Shown piece by piece: positions 8,117 through 10,502 of a DNA stretch of 10,502 nt. The notes under the pieces are model-generated. The model did no database searches and was not told the DNA's origin. It saw only the letters and a list, made by a program, of their open reading frames with translations. How positions within the stretch are numbered: the first letter of the stretch is position 1; each line of letters opens with the position of its first letter. Source of the stretch: JAHJDO01 sp030671985 [NCBI: bacterium]. GTDB taxonomy: Bacteria > JAHJDO01. Where the stretch lies: contig DAOVHI010000041.1 in assembly GCA_030671985.1 (NCBI GenBank), forward strand, positions 1 through 10,502, read 5' to 3'. The position numbers and the translations under genes were made by a program.

Positions 8117-8755
8117 ATGGAGCAAGAGAAATATATTCAGGCAGAAAGCGAGATAAAAAAGAAAAAAGGTTGTTTTTTCTGGGGTCTCATAGGTTGTGGG
8201 GGACTGGTGCTGTTTGTTGTGATATCGGTTGGAGCGCTGCTCTTCTTTGTGCGAAGTAAATTCATAAAATACACTTCAAATGAACCAATTCAAATTGAGC
8301 AGGTATCCTTTCCTCGTGATGGCAAAGAAGAGATAAATAAAAAGATTAAAAAGTTGAAATCCGCATCGCAAAAGGGCGGAGAATTTATTCTTACAGATAG
8401 AGACTTAAACTTGCTCATTGCATCTAATCCTCAGCTTAAAGAAAGAGTTTATGTCGATTTTAAGAACGATAAAATTAATGTAAGATTCTCTCTGTTGTTT
8501 ATGAAACGTTACATTAATGGGGATCTTTCCGGAAAATTGAGCATGAAAGAAGGATTATTAAAACTGGAAATAGATAGATGCGACGTAATGGGATTTAAAA
8601 CTCCGCCCAATGAATTAAGAGATAAAATTGCATCCGGCTTAGTCGAAGGGCTGGAAAACAATCCTGAATTTAGAAAGATTGAAAGAAGAATTGAACACAT
8701 ATATCTGGAAAATCAAAAGCTACATATAAAGTTTAAGCCTATAACAGGAACATAA
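8117..8755 (+). CDS. Single-pass membrane-anchored protein of unknown function
   Basis: Not recognised as a named family. The 212-aa product has a short, highly charged cytoplasmic N-terminus (1-18, KKKK before the membrane), one strong hydrophobic segment (about 19-46, with GLIGCGGLVLFVV) and a hydrophilic C-terminal domain predicted to lie outside the membrane. The soluble part has the pattern ILTDRDLNLLIASNP (91-105), then alternating beta-type stretches (VYVDFKNDKINVRFSL; YINGDLSGKLSMKEG; LKLEIDRCDVMGF) and a final IYLENQKLHIKFKP. This helix-then-sheet layout loosely resembles small membrane-tethered proteins such as the YpmS (DUF2140) type, but I cannot confirm homology. A strong AGGAGGG (8105-8111) overlaps the hisF stop and lies 5 bases before the ATG. 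The next gene starts 1 base after its stop, so the two are probably co-translated. Confidence 0.8.
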   Translation: MEQEKYIQAESEIKKKKGCFFWGLIGCGGLVLFVVISVGALLFFVRSKFIKYTSNEPIQIEQVSFPRDGKEEINKKIKKLKSASQKGGEFILTDRDLNLLIASNPQLKERVYVDFKNDKINVRFSLLFMKRYINGDLSGKLSMKEGLLKLEIDRCDVMGFKTPPNELRDKIASGLVEGLENNPEFRKIERRIEHIYLENQKLHIKFKPITGT

Positions 8756-8756
8756 A

Positions 8757-9044
8757 ATGGATATTAATAAAAAAATAGACGGAATTTCCAGCGATATCTC
8801 GAGAATGTCGTTATTTAACAGGACAATTCTGAGGCTATTGATAGAAAATGGTGTCTTTACTGAAGATGAGTTTAAGGACGTATTGATTGATATTGACGGA
8901 GAAGACGGTTCTCTGGATGGTAAAATAACAAAGAAAAAACGTGCTAGTTCGTCATGTCCAAAATGCAAAAAAACAATCCCTCTTAACAGGGACACCTGTA
9001 TGTATTGTGGCTATGTAGTTCACACTGATGAAGACGTATTCTAA
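8757..9044 (+). CDS. Small zinc-ribbon protein of unknown function
   Basis: 95-aa protein, cytoplasmic by prediction, with no signal peptide or membrane segment. The N-terminal part (1-50) is predicted helical and acidic; it contains ILRLLIENGVFTEDEFKDVL, a pattern common in short proteins of unknown function. The C-terminal part carries two CxxC knuckles, CPKC (67-70) and CMYC (81-84), the arrangement of a rubredoxin-like or zinc-ribbon site that probably binds one zinc ion. A basic KKKR stretch (59-62) lies just before it. The start codon comes 1 base after the TAA of the membrane protein, and AGGAA (8746-8750) inside that gene sits 6 bases upstream as a ribosome-binding site. This tight spacing suggests the two proteins work together. 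It is the last gene of the + strand run. Confidence 0.8.
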   Translation: MDINKKIDGISSDISRMSLFNRTILRLLIENGVFTEDEFKDVLIDIDGEDGSLDGKITKKKRASSSCPKCKKTIPLNRDTCMYCGYVVHTDEDVF

Positions 9045-9054
9045 AATTTAAAGA

Positions 9055-9897
9055 TTATACAAAAGCATTCTCAATTATGCGCTCATTGATAACGCGTATA
9101 TCTCCCAGGTTGATCATGTCAGGTGTAATTCGCTGTGAGCCAAGTTTCCTTTCGGTAAATGTGCCGTGATAGTCGGAGCCTCCTGAAATGAGCAGGTCGT
9201 TTTTTTTGCAAAAATCAATGTAAGATTCATTCTCTCCTTCTCTGAAGTATGGAGAATAACACTCTATTCCTGCAATTCCCCATTCACACCATCGAGCAAG
9301 TTCTTTTTCTGAAAAAGTGTCGTAATAATAAGGAGGATGTGCCAAAAACGGATATCCACCGGCTTTTTTTGCAATATCTATTACTTCGTGTGGCGGGGGA
9401 AATATTCTGAATCTGGAAATAAAATCTGATGCAAGAAGGAAATATTCATCCAGATTATTGACAGCTTTTTTATCCATTAAATAATTCAGTAGTTTAATTC
9501 CTCCTCTTTTGAGGTCATATGAATATGCATTAAATTCTTCCAGATTAAGCTGGGGAATTTGTTTTGAAAAACCTTCTATAAATTCATTACAAAAGTTTCT
9601 TTCTATGTCTTGGGTATATTTTCTCAAAAGCTCTATTAACTCTTTGTTAGTTTCATCAAAGTCATAAACCGTGATATGAAAGTCTCTGCCTCTAAGTGTT
9701 GATGTGATCTCAAGTCCCTGAATATATGATATTTCTTTTGACTTTATAATTCGGCGTATTTCTGCGTTATTTGCGATGGAATTATGATCTGTCACAGAAA
9801 AGAGAGTTATATCTTTCTCTATGCAGGCATCTATAATTTCCTCTGCGGTTAACGTGCCGTCAGAGGCGCATGAGTGAATGTGTAAATCTACATACAT
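9055..9897 (-). CDS. PHP-domain metal-dependent phosphoesterase
   Basis: Complete 280-aa cytoplasmic protein of the PHP superfamily, closest in layout to the YciV/TrpH (RNase AM) type. Characterised relatives hydrolyse nucleoside 3',5'-bisphosphates such as pAp or trim short RNA from the 5' end. The metal-binding set is complete: HIH (His6, His8), Asp13, Asp37-His38 (VTDHNS), Glu63, His74, His187 (AHPP), and Asp242 and His244 (SDYHG). An insertion between about 80 and 170 is helical and charged and replaces the short cap region seen in smaller members. The ATG is preceded by AGGAG (9913-9909), 11 bases upstream and inside the last codons of the RACo-like gene, so the two minus-strand genes are probably co-transcribed. 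The exact substrate cannot be read from the sequence. Confidence 0.88.
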   Translation of the reverse strand: MYVDLHIHSCASDGTLTAEEIIDACIEKDITLFSVTDHNSIANNAEIRRIIKSKEISYIQGLEITSTLRGRDFHITVYDFDETNKELIELLRKYTQDIERNFCNEFIEGFSKQIPQLNLEEFNAYSYDLKRGGIKLLNYLMDKKAVNNLDEYFLLASDFISRFRIFPPPHEVIDIAKKAGGYPFLAHPPYYYDTFSEKELARWCEWGIAGIECYSPYFREGENESYIDFCKKNDLLISGGSDYHGTFTERKLGSQRITPDMINLGDIRVINERIIENAFV

Positions 9898-9903
9898 TTA
9901 AAA

Positions 9904-10502
9904 TTATTCTCCTGTAAACATCATTTCATTCATAAAATTTTCATTAAAATCGCTTCTCGCGGACAGCTCTATATAATTAGTCTGCGTGGAAACATGTTCT
10001 GCCTCTTTTTCCATATCATAGGATAATAAAACAAGTTTTGCTCCTGATGATGAGGCATTTCCAACAAAAGCGATCTTCTCTGATGGGATGTTTGGAATTA
10101 AGCCTATTCTTTTTGCATTTGTGCGGCGGATAAAATTGCCAAATGCGCCTGCAAGATACACTTCGGAAATATCTTTGTCTGTAACATTCAATTCTTTTTG
10201 CAGTACTTTTATTCCCGCGGCGATAGCTGCTTTTGCGAGTTGAAGTTCGCGCACATCTTTCTGCGAGATAAAAATAGGACGTTTGCTTCTTGCGGCATGT
10301 CCGTCAATAAGCAGAAAATCGTTTCCTTTTTCGGTTTCTATAATTCGTCTTCTGATATTTTCATTTCCTTTATATTCGGATTGGGAAACTATCCTTCCAG
10401 TCTCATCAATTACCCCGGCCTTTAACAGTTCAGCCACGCCGTCAATCAATCCGGTACCGCATATTCCAAATGGAGCTGTGTTACCAATAACATTATATTC
10501 AA
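9904..10502 (-). CDS. RACo/RamA-like ASKHA-domain protein, C-terminal part (partial)
   Basis: The gene runs off the right edge, leaving the last 198 codons. The fragment matches the C-terminal ASKHA (actin-like ATPase) domain of reductive activators of corrinoid proteins (RACo, RamA and relatives, DUF4445-type). In these proteins an N-terminal 2Fe-2S ferredoxin domain supplies electrons and ATP hydrolysis drives reduction of inactive Co(II) corrinoid. The visible motifs are GICGTGLIDGVAELLKAG near the window edge, ISQKDVRELQLAKAAIAAG, EVYLAGAFGNFI, KIAFVGNASSSGAKL and YIELSARSDF near the end. All follow the family order. The N-terminal iron-sulfur domain would lie beyond 10502 and cannot be checked. 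The stop is 6 bases before the PHP gene start. The presence of this family points to anaerobic C1 or methyl-transfer metabolism. Confidence 0.85.
   Translation of the reverse strand, partial: EYNVIGNTAPFGICGTGLIDGVAELLKAGVIDETGRIVSQSEYKGNENIRRRIIETEKGNDFLLIDGHAARSKRPIFISQKDVRELQLAKAAIAAGIKVLQKELNVTDKDISEVYLAGAFGNFIRRTNAKRIGLIPNIPSEKIAFVGNASSSGAKLVLLSYDMEKEAEHVSTQTNYIELSARSDFNENFMNEMMFTGE

Overview
This window looks like part of the chromosome of a low-GC (by eye roughly 40%), probably anaerobic bacterium. The strongest lifestyle hint is the fragment at the right edge. It is the C-terminal part of an ASKHA-type protein of the RACo/RamA group, which reactivates corrinoid iron-sulfur proteins or corrinoid methyltransferases, an anaerobic C1-metabolism function. 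The remaining genes are widespread bacterial housekeeping types. Candidate phyla such as Omnitrophota would fit, but I cannot assign a taxon from the sequence alone.

Layout. (1) Positions 30-902 (+) hold an exported thermonuclease-like protein with a C-terminal ComEA-type helix-hairpin-helix domain. (2) A 122-base gap (903-1024) holds a candidate sigma70-type promoter, a 14-bp perfect palindrome and an 8-bp-stem hairpin. The hairpin and the bases after it resemble a short interspersed repeat seen in many bacteria. (3) Positions 1025-9044 (+) form one tight run of seven genes with gaps of -8 to +25 bases, most likely one transcription unit. It encodes a YifB/ComM Mg-chelatase-like AAA+ ATPase, an ABC-2 type ATPase without a permease, GMP synthase (guaA), FGAM synthase subunit II (purL), imidazole glycerol phosphate synthase cyclase subunit (hisF), a single-pass membrane-anchored protein of unknown function, and a small zinc-ribbon protein. 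(4) Positions 9055-10502 (-) form a convergent pair, the partial RACo-like gene followed by a PHP-domain phosphoesterase. Only 10 bases separate its stop from the last + strand stop.

How the genes fit together. guaA, purL and hisF share a purine/histidine theme. PurL acts in the middle of IMP synthesis, HisF releases AICAR (an IMP precursor) while making the histidine precursor, and GuaA turns XMP into GMP. All three also depend on glutamine-derived ammonia. The GuaA amidotransferase is fused in, whereas the partners of PurL (PurQ, PurS) and HisF (HisH) are not in the window and must lie elsewhere. The nuclease-HhH protein and ComM both have links to DNA uptake or recombination, but a promoter-bearing gap separates them. 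I see no CRISPR array, tRNA, rRNA, transposase or phage gene. I found no convincing new multi-gene system; the most interesting items are the structured intergenic region, the nuclease-HhH fusion, the orphan ABC ATPase and the two uncharacterised small proteins.
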